17,199 nucleotides of DNA from positions 1-17,199 of the forward strand of contig JAFRJF010000250.1 in the NCBI GenBank assembly GCA_017432405.1, written 5' to 3'. The stretch is from Clostridia bacterium. GTDB taxonomy: Bacteria; Bacillota_A; Clostridia; Christensenellales; Aristaeellaceae. The notes below the pieces were generated by a model, which ran no database searches, had not been told where the DNA came from, and saw only the letters and a program-made list of their open reading frames with translations. Below, piece after piece: positions 1 through 6,719 of the stretch (position 1 is its first letter; every line of letters begins with the position of its first letter). Made by a program: the position numbers and the translations under genes.

Positions 1-254
1 AGGGTCAGCGCGGCCTCGCCATTCTCCAGCGCCCTGTCCCGCCGGCCGGTCTTTCGGTAGTGGCCCACCAGCTCGTTGCGCAGCATCAATTCTCCGCGCA
101 GGTCGTTCCCGCCTCGGGCCTCCTCCAGCCAGTACAGCAGGTGGCGCTCCGCCCCGGCGTAGTCCCGGCGGCTCATATACCAGTCCATCTTCTCGATCAC
201 CCGCTGCTGGGGGATCGGGCGGAGGCGGGGCTGAGATTCGTATGAATTGTGCAT
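1..254 (-). CDS. TPR-like protein, N-terminal part (runs off the left edge)
   Basis: The frame is open from an ATG at 254-252 to the window edge, giving the first 84 residues. A GGGAG ribosome binding site lies 6 bases upstream of the ATG. The protein is hydrophilic and helix-rich (start MHNSYESQPRLRPIPQQ), with no signal peptide. The segments RRDYAGAERHLLYWLEEAR and RKTGRRDRALENGEAALTL have the spacing of tetratricopeptide helices (small residue, A-E-x-x-L, then R-A-L-E). TPR proteins act as protein-binding scaffolds, so no enzymatic role can be given. The gene lies 41 bases downstream of the toxin gene on the same strand. Identification as TPR-like is inference from helix pattern; the rest of the protein is outside the window. 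Confidence 0.6.
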   Translation of the reverse strand, partial: MHNSYESQPRLRPIPQQRVIEKMDWYMSRRDYAGAERHLLYWLEEARGGNDLRGELMLRNELVGHYRKTGRRDRALENGEAALT

Positions 255-295
255 GTTATGCTCCCGGGAATTTCAACGAGTCCTTCTTCTCAGTG

Positions 296-577
296 CTATT
301 TCCTGAACAGCTCCGCATGAGAACCCAGGCGATACAGCATGAGGACAAGCACATCGTTTCGGATTTCATAAACCAACAGCCAATCCGGCTCAACGTGACA
401 TTCCCGCACCCCTTTGTAGCTCCCGGAAAGCTCGTGGTCACGGTATTTGGCTTCCAGTGCCTTCCCTTCCGCAAGCGTATTCACAATCTCGAACAGCTTG
501 TCCAAAGCCTTGTTCTGTTTCTTTGCCAGTCGCATATCCCTTTTAAACTGACTGGTAAACTTGATTGTATACTTCAT
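296..577 (-). CDS. yafQ: YafQ-family type II toxin (mRNA interferase)
   Basis: This 93-residue protein has the length and pattern of YafQ, a ribosome-dependent endoribonuclease of the RelE/ParE superfamily that cleaves mRNA during translation. All expected active-site residues are present in family order: His48 (RDHELSG), His61 and Asp65 (ECHVEPDW), His87 (LGSHAELF) and Phe91. The toxin is therefore probably intact. Its ATG at 577-575 overlaps the antitoxin stop codon in an ATGA junction, so translation is coupled and antitoxin is made first. The gene is lysine/arginine-rich at its N-terminus, which fits RNA binding. Function is known from the E. coli family member; activity here is inferred. 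Confidence 0.92.
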   Translation of the reverse strand: MKYTIKFTSQFKRDMRLAKKQNKALDKLFEIVNTLAEGKALEAKYRDHELSGSYKGVRECHVEPDWLLVYEIRNDVLVLMLYRLGSHAELFRK

Positions 578-846
578 ACTTCCAATGCCGCCCTGAGATC
601 TTCCATGCTGGAATAGCCCTTGACCCTGTTGTCAAGAGCAATTTGCCTGCCTTCTTCGATCGCGGCAGCAGTCACTTCGTTTGGCACATCCAGCTTCAAC
701 ATAAAGGGAATGCCCTGTTCACGGATCGTCGTCCTCAAAAACAGATTAATGGCGGTCGTCATGCTCAAGCCCAACTCATTAAAGATTTCTTCCGCCTGGT
801 CCTTGACGTCCTTGTCCGTCCTGATATTCAAATTCGTCGTAGCCAT
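574..846 (-). CDS. dinJ: DinJ/RelB-family antitoxin
   Basis: The product is a 90-residue antitoxin that should bind and neutralise the adjacent YafQ toxin and repress its own operon. Residues 1-45 form a ribbon-helix-helix DNA-binding fold (beta strand TTNLNIRTD, then two helices ending LSMTTAINLFLRTTI). The C-terminal half (EEGRQIALDNRVKGYSS) is the toxin-wrapping tail typical of DinJ. I chose the ATG at 846 rather than the in-frame ATG at 861, because GGAGG lies 8 bases before 846 and the upstream ATG sits inside that ribosome binding site. The gene overlaps yafQ by 4 bases. A short palindrome just upstream (864-874) is a possible autoregulatory operator. Confidence 0.92.
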   Translation of the reverse strand: MATTNLNIRTDKDVKDQAEEIFNELGLSMTTAINLFLRTTIREQGIPFMLKLDVPNEVTAAAIEEGRQIALDNRVKGYSSMEDLRAALEV

Positions 847-863
847 TGCATACACCTCCATTC

Positions 864-902
864 ATATTCAATATCGTCGATGCAACAACCCGCTTGTGTC
901 AA
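864..902 (-). promoter_or_regulatory. Possible operator/promoter of the dinJ-yafQ module
   Basis: An 11-bp perfect palindrome, ATATTCAATAT, lies at 864-874, between the antitoxin start and the end of metY. A TTGACA hexamer on the minus strand is at 897-902, but no good -10 sits 16-18 bases downstream of it; the nearest match, GATATT, overlaps the palindrome at 21 bases. Ribbon-helix-helix antitoxins usually bind such palindromes near their promoter. The palindrome is seen; its role is inferred. Confidence 0.3.
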
Positions 903-925
903 TACTTATGCTTCGTGTTCAGAGC

Positions 926-2209
926 CTACGCCTGCTCCAGCGCCTGTTTGATGTCCGCGATCAGGTCGGCGGAATCCTCCAGGCCACAGCTGATGCGGAT
1001 CATGCCGGCGGGGACGCCGGCGGCCTTCAGCTGCGCGTCGTTCATCTGGCGGTGGGTGCTGCTGGCGGGGTTCAGGCAGCAGGTGCGGGCGTCGGCCACG
1101 TGGGTCTCGATGGCCGCCAGGCGCAGGGCCTTCATGAAGCGGCTGGCCGCCTCGCGCCCGCCCTTCAGCTCGAAGCTGACCACGCCGCAGGAGCCGTTTG
1201 GCAGGTACTTCATGGCGCGGGCGTGATAGGGGCTGTCCGGCAAGCCGCAGTAATTGACGGCGGTCACCTTGTCGTGGTCGTGCAGGAACTTCGCCACGGC
1301 CAGGCCGTTTTCACAGTGGCGCTGCATGCGCACGTGCAGGCTCTCCAGGCCCATGTTCAGGTAGAAGGCGTGCTGGGGGGACTGGATCGAGCCGAAGTCC
1401 CGCATCAGCTGGGAAGTGCACTTGGTGATGAACGCGCCGCCGTTGCCGAACTTCTCGGCATAGGTGATGCCGTGGTAGCTTTCGTCCGGGGTGCAAAGGC
1501 CCGGGAACTTGTCGGCATGGGACATCCAGTCGAAGTTTCCGCTGTCCACGATGGCGCCGCCCACGTGCACGCCGTGGCCGTCCATGTACTTGGTGGTGGA
1601 GTGGGTGACGATGTCCGCGCCCCATTCGAAGGGCCGGCAGTTCACCGGCGTGGCGAAGGTGTTGTCGATGATCAGCGGCACGCCGTGCTTATGGGCCGCC
1701 CGGGCGAACTGTTCGATGTCCAGCACGGTCAGCGCCGGGTTGGCGATGGTCTCGCCGAACACGGCCTTGGTGTTGGGCCTGAAGGCGGCATCCAGCTCCT
1801 CGTCGGTGCACAGGGGCGATACGAAGGTGACGTCCACGCCCATCTTCTTCATCGTCACGGAGATCAGGTTGAAGGTGCCGCCGTAGATGGTGGAGGAGGA
1901 GACGATGTGGTCGCCGCAGGACGCGATGTTGAACAGCGCGAAGAAGTTGGCCGCCTGGCCCGAGGAGGTCAGCATCGCGGCGGTGCCGCCCTCCAGCGCG
2001 CAGATCTTGGCCGCCACCATGTCGTTGGTGGGGTTCTGCAGGCGGGTATAGAAATAGCCGCTGGCCTCCAGGTCGAACAGCTTGCCCATGTCCTCGCTGG
2101 TATCGTACTTGAAGGTGGTGGACTGTATGATCGGAATCTGACGGGGCTCGCCGTTGCCGGGGGTGTAACCCCCCTGAACGCAGGTGGTGCCCAGGCCTTG
2201 GTTTTCCAT
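926..2209 (-). CDS. metY: O-acetylhomoserine sulfhydrylase (PLP enzyme)
   Basis: This 427-residue enzyme belongs to the Cys/Met-metabolism PLP family (fold type I) and should make homocysteine (or methionine) from O-acetyl-L-homoserine and sulfide (or methanethiol) in the cytosol. The PLP lysine is Lys207 in HSTTKYMDGHG. Other family landmarks are YTRLQNPTND (residues 54-63, phosphate-binding region), SSGQAA (82-87) and the PLP-contacting Asp in IDNTFATP (181-188). The length of about 430 is typical of MetY and longer than MetB/MetC, which favours the sulfhydrylase. The ATG is preceded by AAAGGAGG at an 8-base gap. I see no SAM riboswitch or T-box in the roughly 100 bases before it, so the gene may rely on readthrough from sigH or on an unseen promoter. 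Confidence 0.93.
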   Translation of the reverse strand: MENQGLGTTCVQGGYTPGNGEPRQIPIIQSTTFKYDTSEDMGKLFDLEASGYFYTRLQNPTNDMVAAKICALEGGTAAMLTSSGQAANFFALFNIASCGDHIVSSSTIYGGTFNLISVTMKKMGVDVTFVSPLCTDEELDAAFRPNTKAVFGETIANPALTVLDIEQFARAAHKHGVPLIIDNTFATPVNCRPFEWGADIVTHSTTKYMDGHGVHVGGAIVDSGNFDWMSHADKFPGLCTPDESYHGITYAEKFGNGGAFITKCTSQLMRDFGSIQSPQHAFYLNMGLESLHVRMQRHCENGLAVAKFLHDHDKVTAVNYCGLPDSPYHARAMKYLPNGSCGVVSFELKGGREAASRFMKALRLAAIETHVADARTCCLNPASSTHRQMNDAQLKAAGVPAGMIRISCGLEDSADLIADIKQALEQA

Positions 2210-2243
2210 GGTGGTTGCCTCCTTTGGTTGGTTAAGTGTAACG

Positions 2244-2314
2244 ATGAGTCACGGGGACAGGTTCCCTGACTCATTCGCTTCGGGTGAGTCAGGGAACCTG
2301 TCCCCGTGACTCAT
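2244..2314. repeat. Perfect 30-bp inverted repeat (REP/MITE-like) over the sigH stop codon
   Basis: Arms at 2244-2273 and 2285-2314 are exact reverse complements, separated by an 11-base loop. Each arm is itself a partial palindrome: it begins with TGAGTCA, ends with TGACTCA and has GGG and CCC in between. The element can therefore fold as one long hairpin or as two small ones. The sigH stop codon (2311-2313) lies inside the right arm. No T-run follows on either strand, so it does not look like a simple intrinsic terminator. Its architecture fits dispersed REP-type elements. Confidence 0.85.
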
Positions 2315-2931
2315 TTCTCTTCCAGATATTTCAGCAGCTTCCGCTTGATCCGCTGAAGCGCGTTGTCGATGCTCTTCACGTGGCGGTGCATCTCCTCGGC
2401 GATCTCCACGTAGCTCTTGCCCTCCATGTAGCGCACCAATACGTCTTTCTCCAGGTCGGAGAGCATCTGGCCGATCTTGCCCTCGATGACGGACAGATCC
2501 TCCCGGTCGATGATCATCTCCTCCGGGTTGCTCATGCCCTCCTCGGTGATCACGTCCAGCAGCGTGCGGTCGGAATCCTCCTCGTAGATGGGCTTGTTCA
2601 GCGAGATGTAGCTGTTCAGGGGGATGTGCTTCTGGCGGGTGGCCGTCTTGATGGCGGTGATGATCTGCCGCGTGACGCACAGCTCCGCAAAGGCCCGGAA
2701 TGACGACAGCCGCTCCGCCTTGTAATCGCGGATCGCCTTGTAGAGGCCGATCATGCCCTCCTGGACGATGTCCTCGTGATCCGCGCCGATCAGGAAGTAG
2801 CTGCGCGCCTTCGTGCGCACGAAGTTCTTGTACTTGTTCAGCAGGTATTCCAGTGCCGGGCCGTCGGTCTCCTGGGCCAGTATCACGACCTGCTCGTCTG
2901 TCATGCTGTCAAAATCGCGTGTCGTAGCCAT
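2311..2931 (-). CDS. sigH: RNA polymerase sigma-H factor (Spo0H)
   Basis: The 206-residue protein is a sigma-70-family factor closely resembling Bacillus SigH, which drives early sporulation and stationary-phase genes. Region 2.1-2.2 (residues 33-70) holds KNFVRTKARSYF and GADHEDIVQEGMIGLYKAI, which contact core polymerase. Region 2.3-2.4 (about 76-102) reads through FAELCVTRQIITAIK, the -10 recognition helix. Region 4.2 (172-200) is a helix-turn-helix (YVEIAEEMHRHVKSIDNAL) for -35 recognition. The ATG at 2931 has AGGGG 7 bases upstream and lies 3 bases after the yacP stop, so translation is probably coupled. The final codons run into the inverted repeat at 2285-2314. The usual downstream rpmG-secE-nusG genes are absent; metY follows instead. 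Confidence 0.96.
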   Translation of the reverse strand: MATTRDFDSMTDEQVVILAQETDGPALEYLLNKYKNFVRTKARSYFLIGADHEDIVQEGMIGLYKAIRDYKAERLSSFRAFAELCVTRQIITAIKTATRQKHIPLNSYISLNKPIYEEDSDRTLLDVITEEGMSNPEEMIIDREDLSVIEGKIGQMLSDLEKDVLVRYMEGKSYVEIAEEMHRHVKSIDNALQRIKRKLLKYLEEK

Positions 2932-2934
2932 GCG

Positions 2935-3498
2935 TTATCCCCTGTCTTTGTAACCTTTCCGCATCTGCTCCAGGCGCTCCCTTACCTCGGGGGACAGGCG
3001 TTCCCCGATGGGATTGCGCCGGGAGACGGGCTTTTCGATCACCTGGCGAATGCCCGAGGAGCGCAGGTGCTCCATCTCGATCATCAGCTCCCGGGCGGAC
3101 ATGCGGGTGGCCCCCCGGCCCAGTATGATGGTCTGCTCCAGCGCGTCGGAGGACGCCACGCGCACCTCCAGCCTGTGCAGCTCGATGTCCCCCGCCAGCT
3201 CGTCGCAAAGCCGCTCGATGTAGCGGTCCGCGATCTCCCCCTTCTGGGTGTAGACCACGGTGACCGGGCCGTGGCGCTCCTCGGTGCGCACGGTGCGCTC
3301 GGACATCCAGGCGTCGAACACCAGCACCACCTGCTGGGCGGAATAGCCGGCGTAGTCCATCAGGTCGCTCAGCAGCTTTTCCCGCGCGTCGGCCAGGGAA
3401 TAGCTGTCCATGCCGCCGCTGCGCCGGGCGTTGATGATGTTGTAGCCGTCCACGATCAGCATGCGCCGCGGGGCCTTCCCTGCCCCCTTGCCGCTCAC
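2935..3498 (-). CDS. yacP: NYN (PIN-like) domain ribonuclease, YacP/Rae1 family
   Basis: The family member in Bacillus subtilis, Rae1, is a ribosome-associated RNase that cuts mRNA in the A site. The 187-residue product shows the NYN fold: MLIVDGYNIINA (Asp17 of the acidic centre), VVLVFDAW (Asp62), GEIADRYIE (Asp91) and ASSDALEQ (Asp118), followed by a basic C-terminal tail that fits RNA binding. The start used is GTG at 3498-3496, which overlaps the rlmB stop (GTGA) with a weak AGGGC site upstream. The ATG at codon 13 matches where family proteins begin and has GGGAAGG before it, so it is a real alternative. The position between rlmB and sigH is conserved in Firmicutes and supports the call. 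Confidence 0.9.
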   Translation of the reverse strand: MSGKGAGKAPRRMLIVDGYNIINARRSGGMDSYSLADAREKLLSDLMDYAGYSAQQVVLVFDAWMSERTVRTEERHGPVTVVYTQKGEIADRYIERLCDELAGDIELHRLEVRVASSDALEQTIILGRGATRMSARELMIEMEHLRSSGIRQVIEKPVSRRNPIGERLSPEVRERLEQMRKGYKDRG

Positions 3499-4526
3499 CT
3501 TGCCCTGGCGCGGGCAATTTCATACATCAGTATGCCCGCCGCCACCGAGGCGTTCAGCGATTCGATACGGCCTTTCATGGGCAGCGCCACCGTCCGGTCA
3601 CACTTTTCCAGCGTGAGCCGGGCAATGCCCTCGCCCTCCGAGCCGATCACCAGCGCGATGGGTCCGCTGAAATCGGCGGTAAAGGCGTTCTCACCGTCCA
3701 TGGCCGTGCCAACGACCCATATATTCTTCTCCTGGAGCGTCTCGATGACCCGGTTCAGGTTCTTCACCCGGGCGATGGGCATGTAGTTCAGCGCGCCTGC
3801 CGCCGCCTTGGCCGCCGCAGGGGTCAGCCCCGCCGCCCGCCGCTCGGGGATCACCACGCCGTGGGCCCCGGCGCACTCCGCCGAGCGCACGATGGCCCCC
3901 AGGTTGTGGGGATCGGTGATGCCGTCCAGCAGGACGATGAAGGGTTCCTCGCCCTTCTCCGCCGCCGCGGCGAGTATGTCCTCCAGCTCCACATAGGCCA
4001 CCGCCGCCACGTAGGCCAGCATGCCCTGGTGGGCGGGATAGATCTGATCCAGCCGGGCACGGTCCACCCGCTGCACCACGGCCCCGGCCTCTTTGGCCAG
4101 GCGCACGATCTCCTGGGCCCCGCCGGAAAGGTCGCCTTCGGCCACCAGCAGCTTTTCCACGGGGCGGCCAGCCCTCAGTGCCTCCCGGATGGGGTTGCGC
4201 CCGGCCAGGATGTGGTCGTCCTCGGGCAGCTCCGGGGCCTGCGCGCCGTCCATCCGGCGCTTGTACTGGCGCGGGCCGGTGGGCGCGCGGTAGGCGGAGC
4301 CGCGGTGGAATTGGGAATGGGGAGTGGGGAATGGAGAATTGTAGGATACCGATTCCCGCTCCGTATTTTCTCCATCCGAATCCACCCGCTGGGCGCGGGG
4401 CACGTTATTTGCGATGCGGCCCACCCGGGGGGCATTGCCCGCGGCATTCAGATATGTCCTCCGCCCCGCCCCTTGCATCCGGTTGCCGGAATAGGGCCTG
4501 CGGCGGTTGTCGTCTTTGGTGCTCAT
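3495..4526 (-). CDS. rlmB: 23S rRNA (guanosine-2'-O)-methyltransferase RlmB, SPOUT class
   Basis: RlmB methylates the ribose of G2251 (E. coli numbering) in the 23S rRNA P-loop using SAM. The product has 343 residues from the ATG at 4526. An L30e-like substrate domain starts near residue 105 (ILAGRNPIREAL). The SPOUT domain follows with motif 1 DPHNLGAIVRSAE (205-217), motif 2 VIGSEGEGI (293-301) and motif 3 PMKGRIESLNASVAAGI (316-332), which together form the trefoil knot and SAM pocket. The start is chosen because AAGGAG lies 9 bases before 4526; a longer frame from 4577 only translates the upstream repeat. Residues 1-104 are a basic, low-complexity extension, and residues 63-73 are encoded by a dispersed repeat. 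The stop overlaps yacP. Confidence 0.95.
   Translation of the reverse strand: MSTKDDNRRRPYSGNRMQGAGRRTYLNAAGNAPRVGRIANNVPRAQRVDSDGENTERESVSYNSPFPTPHSQFHRGSAYRAPTGPRQYKRRMDGAQAPELPEDDHILAGRNPIREALRAGRPVEKLLVAEGDLSGGAQEIVRLAKEAGAVVQRVDRARLDQIYPAHQGMLAYVAAVAYVELEDILAAAAEKGEEPFIVLLDGITDPHNLGAIVRSAECAGAHGVVIPERRAAGLTPAAAKAAAGALNYMPIARVKNLNRVIETLQEKNIWVVGTAMDGENAFTADFSGPIALVIGSEGEGIARLTLEKCDRTVALPMKGRIESLNASVAAGILMYEIARARAR
4308..4340. repeat. Heptamer-type repeat inserted in frame in rlmB
   Basis: A 33-bp tract bounded by AATT at both ends contains the plus-strand core GGAATGGGGAGTGGGGAATG, built from 7-base units of the form AATGGGG. The same 20-base core occurs on the minus strand at 5091-5123. 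Here it occupies exactly 11 rlmB codons (residues 63-73, NSPFPTPHSQF) and keeps the frame open. It lies in the unstructured N-terminal extension, where an insertion would be tolerated. Confidence 0.8.
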
Positions 4527-4543
4527 AGCATAATGCTCCTTGT

Positions 4544-4617
4544 GTAGCGGCGGCAATCTGCCGCCATGGCATTTCATCGGCGCGAGGGGAACAGTGGCGG
4601 CATATTGCCGCCGCTAC
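4544..4617. repeat. 74-bp nested inverted repeat upstream of rlmB
   Basis: Arms at 4544-4566 and 4595-4617 (23 bases each) are inverted copies with one mismatch. Each arm carries its own internal palindrome, GGCGGCA and TGCCGCC around a 3-base centre. The spacer of 28 bases shows no gene. The element ends only a few bases before the rlmB ribosome binding site, so in the transcript it would form a strong GC-rich hairpin in front of rlmB. The organisation resembles a REP doublet or a miniature transposable element; no transposase is nearby. Confidence 0.8.
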
Positions 4618-4641
4618 GAAGGGCGTCGTCTCCCCACCAGA

Positions 4642-5028
4642 TCAGAATGCCTCCTCCGGTAGCGCCAGGCTCAGCAACTCGTTCATCCTGTCCCGCTGGC
4701 CGGTGACGTACAGCCAGCCGATCAGCGCCTCCAGGGCGGTGGCGTGGTGGTACTCGCCGGGGTCGGCGTTCTTCGGGGGCGACTGATGGACGTTGCGGGC
4801 GCGGCGTACCACGTCCTTTTCCGCCTCGGTCAGCCCGTCGGCGATCCTCGACAGCGCCTCGCTCTGGGCGTGGGCGCACACCAGCGATATAGCCTCCCGG
4901 TGCATGGCCCGCACCCTGCCGCCCTTGGCGATCAGGTGCTCCCGAACGTACAGGTCGTACAGCGAATCCCCCAGATAGGCCAGCTCCAGCGAGCCGGGGA
5001 GACTGCCGTGTTCAAAGTTGAATATCAT
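4642..5028 (-). CDS. mrnC: Mini-ribonuclease III (23S rRNA maturation)
   Basis: Mini-III is a double-strand-specific RNase made of the RNase III catalytic domain without the dsRNA-binding domain; in Bacillus it trims 23S rRNA precursor ends. From the ATG at 5028 the protein has 128 residues, normal for the family. The catalytic helix is LAYLGDSLYDLYVRE with Asp21, and the second acidic residue is Glu100 in ATALEALIGWLY. The conserved RRARN and PPKNAD segments (76-90) are also present. The start is placed at 5028 because homologues begin a few residues before the AYLGD helix and because a longer frame from 5115 would translate a dispersed repeat; the ribosome binding site is weak (GCGGGA). It sits upstream of rlmB as in many Firmicutes, but cysS is missing. 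Confidence 0.93.
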   Translation of the reverse strand: MIFNFEHGSLPGSLELAYLGDSLYDLYVREHLIAKGGRVRAMHREAISLVCAHAQSEALSRIADGLTEAEKDVVRRARNVHQSPPKNADPGEYHHATALEALIGWLYVTGQRDRMNELLSLALPEEAF

Positions 5029-5090
5029 AGCATCCCGCGCGGAGGCGGAAATGAGGAAAAATGGATTTCCCGGCAGGCCACCGGCAATCT

Positions 5091-5123
5091 TCATTCCCCA
5101 TTCCCCACTCCCCATTCCTCATT
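5091..5123. repeat. Heptamer array between rhaB and mrnC
   Basis: On the minus strand this tract reads as consecutive 7-base units AATGAGG, AATGGGG, AGTGGGG, AATGGGG and a partial AATGA. It begins two bases after the rhaB stop codon. It shares a 20-base core with the copy inside rlmB, in the opposite orientation. No hairpin or terminator signature is seen. Confidence 0.75.
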
Positions 5124-5125
5124 TT

Positions 5126-6604
5126 TCAGCCAAACAGCTTCGTATAGCGCTCGTAAGCTTCATCCCAGGCCTTCCCATCTGTCTCAGGCAGGTAGGTGTC
5201 CGTCGGGAAGGACGCCTCCACCACCCGGCGCAGGGCCCAGATGTCCCCGATCTCGCCCAGGGCGATGGCCTGCATCAACAGGTTGCCGATCACGGTGCCC
5301 TCGCCGGGGCCGGCGATCACCGGACGCTTGATGGCCTCGGCGGTGAACTTGTTCAGCAGCACGTTCTTGCTGCCGCCGCCCACGATGTTCAGGCTCTTGA
5401 CGGGCTTTTTCAGTATGTCCTGCTCCAGCCGCTCGATGGCCCAACGGTACTTCAGCGCCAGGCTCTCGTACACCACGCGGGAGATCTCCCCGCGGCCCTG
5501 GGGCACGTCCTGGCCGGTTTTGCGGCAGTATTCCTGGATGCGGGCGGGCATGTCGCCGGGGGCCATGAAGCACTGGTCGTCCACGTCGATGATCGCCTTG
5601 AAGGCGGGAGCCTTCACGGCCAGCTCCACCAGGCCGGCGAAGTCCACCGCGTCGCTGCGGCGGTCCCATTCCCGCTTGCACTCCTGGATGATCCACAGGC
5701 CCATGATGTTCTTCAGCAGCCGGATAGAGCCGTCCACGCCGCCCTCGTTGGTGTAGTTGGCATTCATCACGCCCGCCTCGCACTTGGGAGAGGGGATCTC
5801 CACGCCCAGCAGCGACCAGGTGCCGGAGCTGATGTAGGCGAAGTCGGAATCCTTCGCGGGCACGGCGGCGACGGCGCTGGCGGTGTCGTGGCCGCCCACG
5901 GCGATCACCGGGATCTGATCGACGCCGCACTCCCTGGCGATGTCGGGCAGCAGCCTGCCCCGCACGGTGCCGGGCAGCTTCACCTCGCCCAGCATGGCGG
6001 TGGGTATGCCCAGCTTCTCCAGCAATTCTTTGTCCCAGTCCCGGGTGTAGGGATTGATCAGCTGGCTGGTGGAGGCGATGGTGTACTCGGTGCCCTTTTC
6101 CCCGGTCAGCAGCCAGGCCAGCAGGTCGGGCATAAACAGCATATCATGGGCCAGGTCCAGCGTGGGGTCGCCCTCCTGGCGCATGGCGTACAGCTGGTAA
6201 AGCGTATTGAAGGAGTTGTAGGCCAGGCCCGTGCGGGCGAACAGCTCGGCGTCGGGGATGATTTCGCGCACCTTTTCCCGCATACCCTCGGTGCGCGTGT
6301 CGCGGTAGTGCACCGGCAGGCCCAGCAGCCGGCCGTTTTTGTCCAGCAGGCCGTAGTCCACGCCCCAGGTGTCGATGCCGATGGCGTCCACCTTCACGTC
6401 CATATGGGAGATCTTCAAAAGCGCCTGCTTCATCTCATAGAACATGCGGGGCACGTCCCACACGAAGCGGCCGCACAGCGTCACGGGATCGTTTGAAAAG
6501 CGGTGGATCTCCCGGATCTCCAGCTTGCCGCCGGACAGCGTGCCCAGCATCGCCCGTCCGCTGGACGCGCCGAAGTCAAAGCCCAACAGGTTCAGGGTTT
6601 TCAT
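5126..6604 (-). CDS. rhaB: Rhamnulokinase (FGGY carbohydrate kinase)
   Basis: The enzyme phosphorylates L-rhamnulose at O-1 with ATP, the second step of L-rhamnose breakdown after rhamnose isomerase. The 492-residue product has the complete FGGY layout: N-terminal phosphate loop FDFGASSGR (9-17), GIDTWGVDYGLLD (76-88), the catalytic-base segment GGHDTASAV with Asp240, ISSGTWSLLG (258-267), and the adenosine-binding motif NIVGGGSKN near residue 420. The GASSGR and TWGVDYGLLD signatures are those of RhaB rather than xylulokinase or glycerol kinase. AAGGAG lies 9 bases before the ATG, and a strong promoter is 60 bases upstream. No rhaA, rhaD, transporter or AraC-type regulator is in the window, so the rest of the pathway must be elsewhere. 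Confidence 0.93.
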   Translation of the reverse strand: MKTLNLLGFDFGASSGRAMLGTLSGGKLEIREIHRFSNDPVTLCGRFVWDVPRMFYEMKQALLKISHMDVKVDAIGIDTWGVDYGLLDKNGRLLGLPVHYRDTRTEGMREKVREIIPDAELFARTGLAYNSFNTLYQLYAMRQEGDPTLDLAHDMLFMPDLLAWLLTGEKGTEYTIASTSQLINPYTRDWDKELLEKLGIPTAMLGEVKLPGTVRGRLLPDIARECGVDQIPVIAVGGHDTASAVAAVPAKDSDFAYISSGTWSLLGVEIPSPKCEAGVMNANYTNEGGVDGSIRLLKNIMGLWIIQECKREWDRRSDAVDFAGLVELAVKAPAFKAIIDVDDQCFMAPGDMPARIQEYCRKTGQDVPQGRGEISRVVYESLALKYRWAIERLEQDILKKPVKSLNIVGGGSKNVLLNKFTAEAIKRPVIAGPGEGTVIGNLLMQAIALGEIGDIWALRRVVEASFPTDTYLPETDGKAWDEAYERYTKLFG

Positions 6605-6666
6605 AGTCCGTCACTCCTTCGTTCATGGTTTAAAAAAGGGTATTCCTTCTCTATACAGCTGTGGGT

Positions 6667-6695
6667 ATTATAGCAGAAAAAACGCGACACCACAA
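6667..6695 (-). promoter_or_regulatory. Sigma-A promoter of rhaB (extended -10)
   Basis: On the minus strand, TTGTGG (6690-6695) is followed after exactly 17 bases by TATAAT (6667-6672), preceded by TGC, an extended -10. Transcription should begin near 6660, leaving a leader of about 55 bases before the rhaB ATG. The promoter lies in the 115-base gap after gluQ, so rhaB can be expressed independently of it. No obvious operator palindrome overlaps it. Confidence 0.8.
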
Positions 6696-6719
6696 GTATT
6701 TTGGGTGTATTATGCATTA

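Noticed and set aside
620..2269. 549-codon plus-strand open frame opposite metY
   Set aside because: It is the complement of a well-supported metY gene; the product is Val/His/Gly-rich with no family motif, as expected for an antisense frame in GC-rich DNA.
2210..2310. SAM riboswitch or T-box leader for metY
   Set aside because: The gap is only about 100 bases and is mostly the inverted repeat; no T-box TGGN sequence with antiterminator or S-box core is visible.
4544..4577. Longer rlmB start at 4577
   Set aside because: The extra 17 codons translate the repeat element and have no ribosome binding site, whereas 4526 has AAGGAG at a good distance.
5029..5115. Longer mrnC start at 5115
   Set aside because: The N-terminal addition begins by translating the heptamer array, and Mini-III proteins normally begin close to the catalytic helix.
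5018..6496. 492-codon plus-strand open frame opposite rhaB
   Set aside because: Antisense shadow of rhaB; its first codons translate the heptamer array, and no domain or ribosome binding site supports it.
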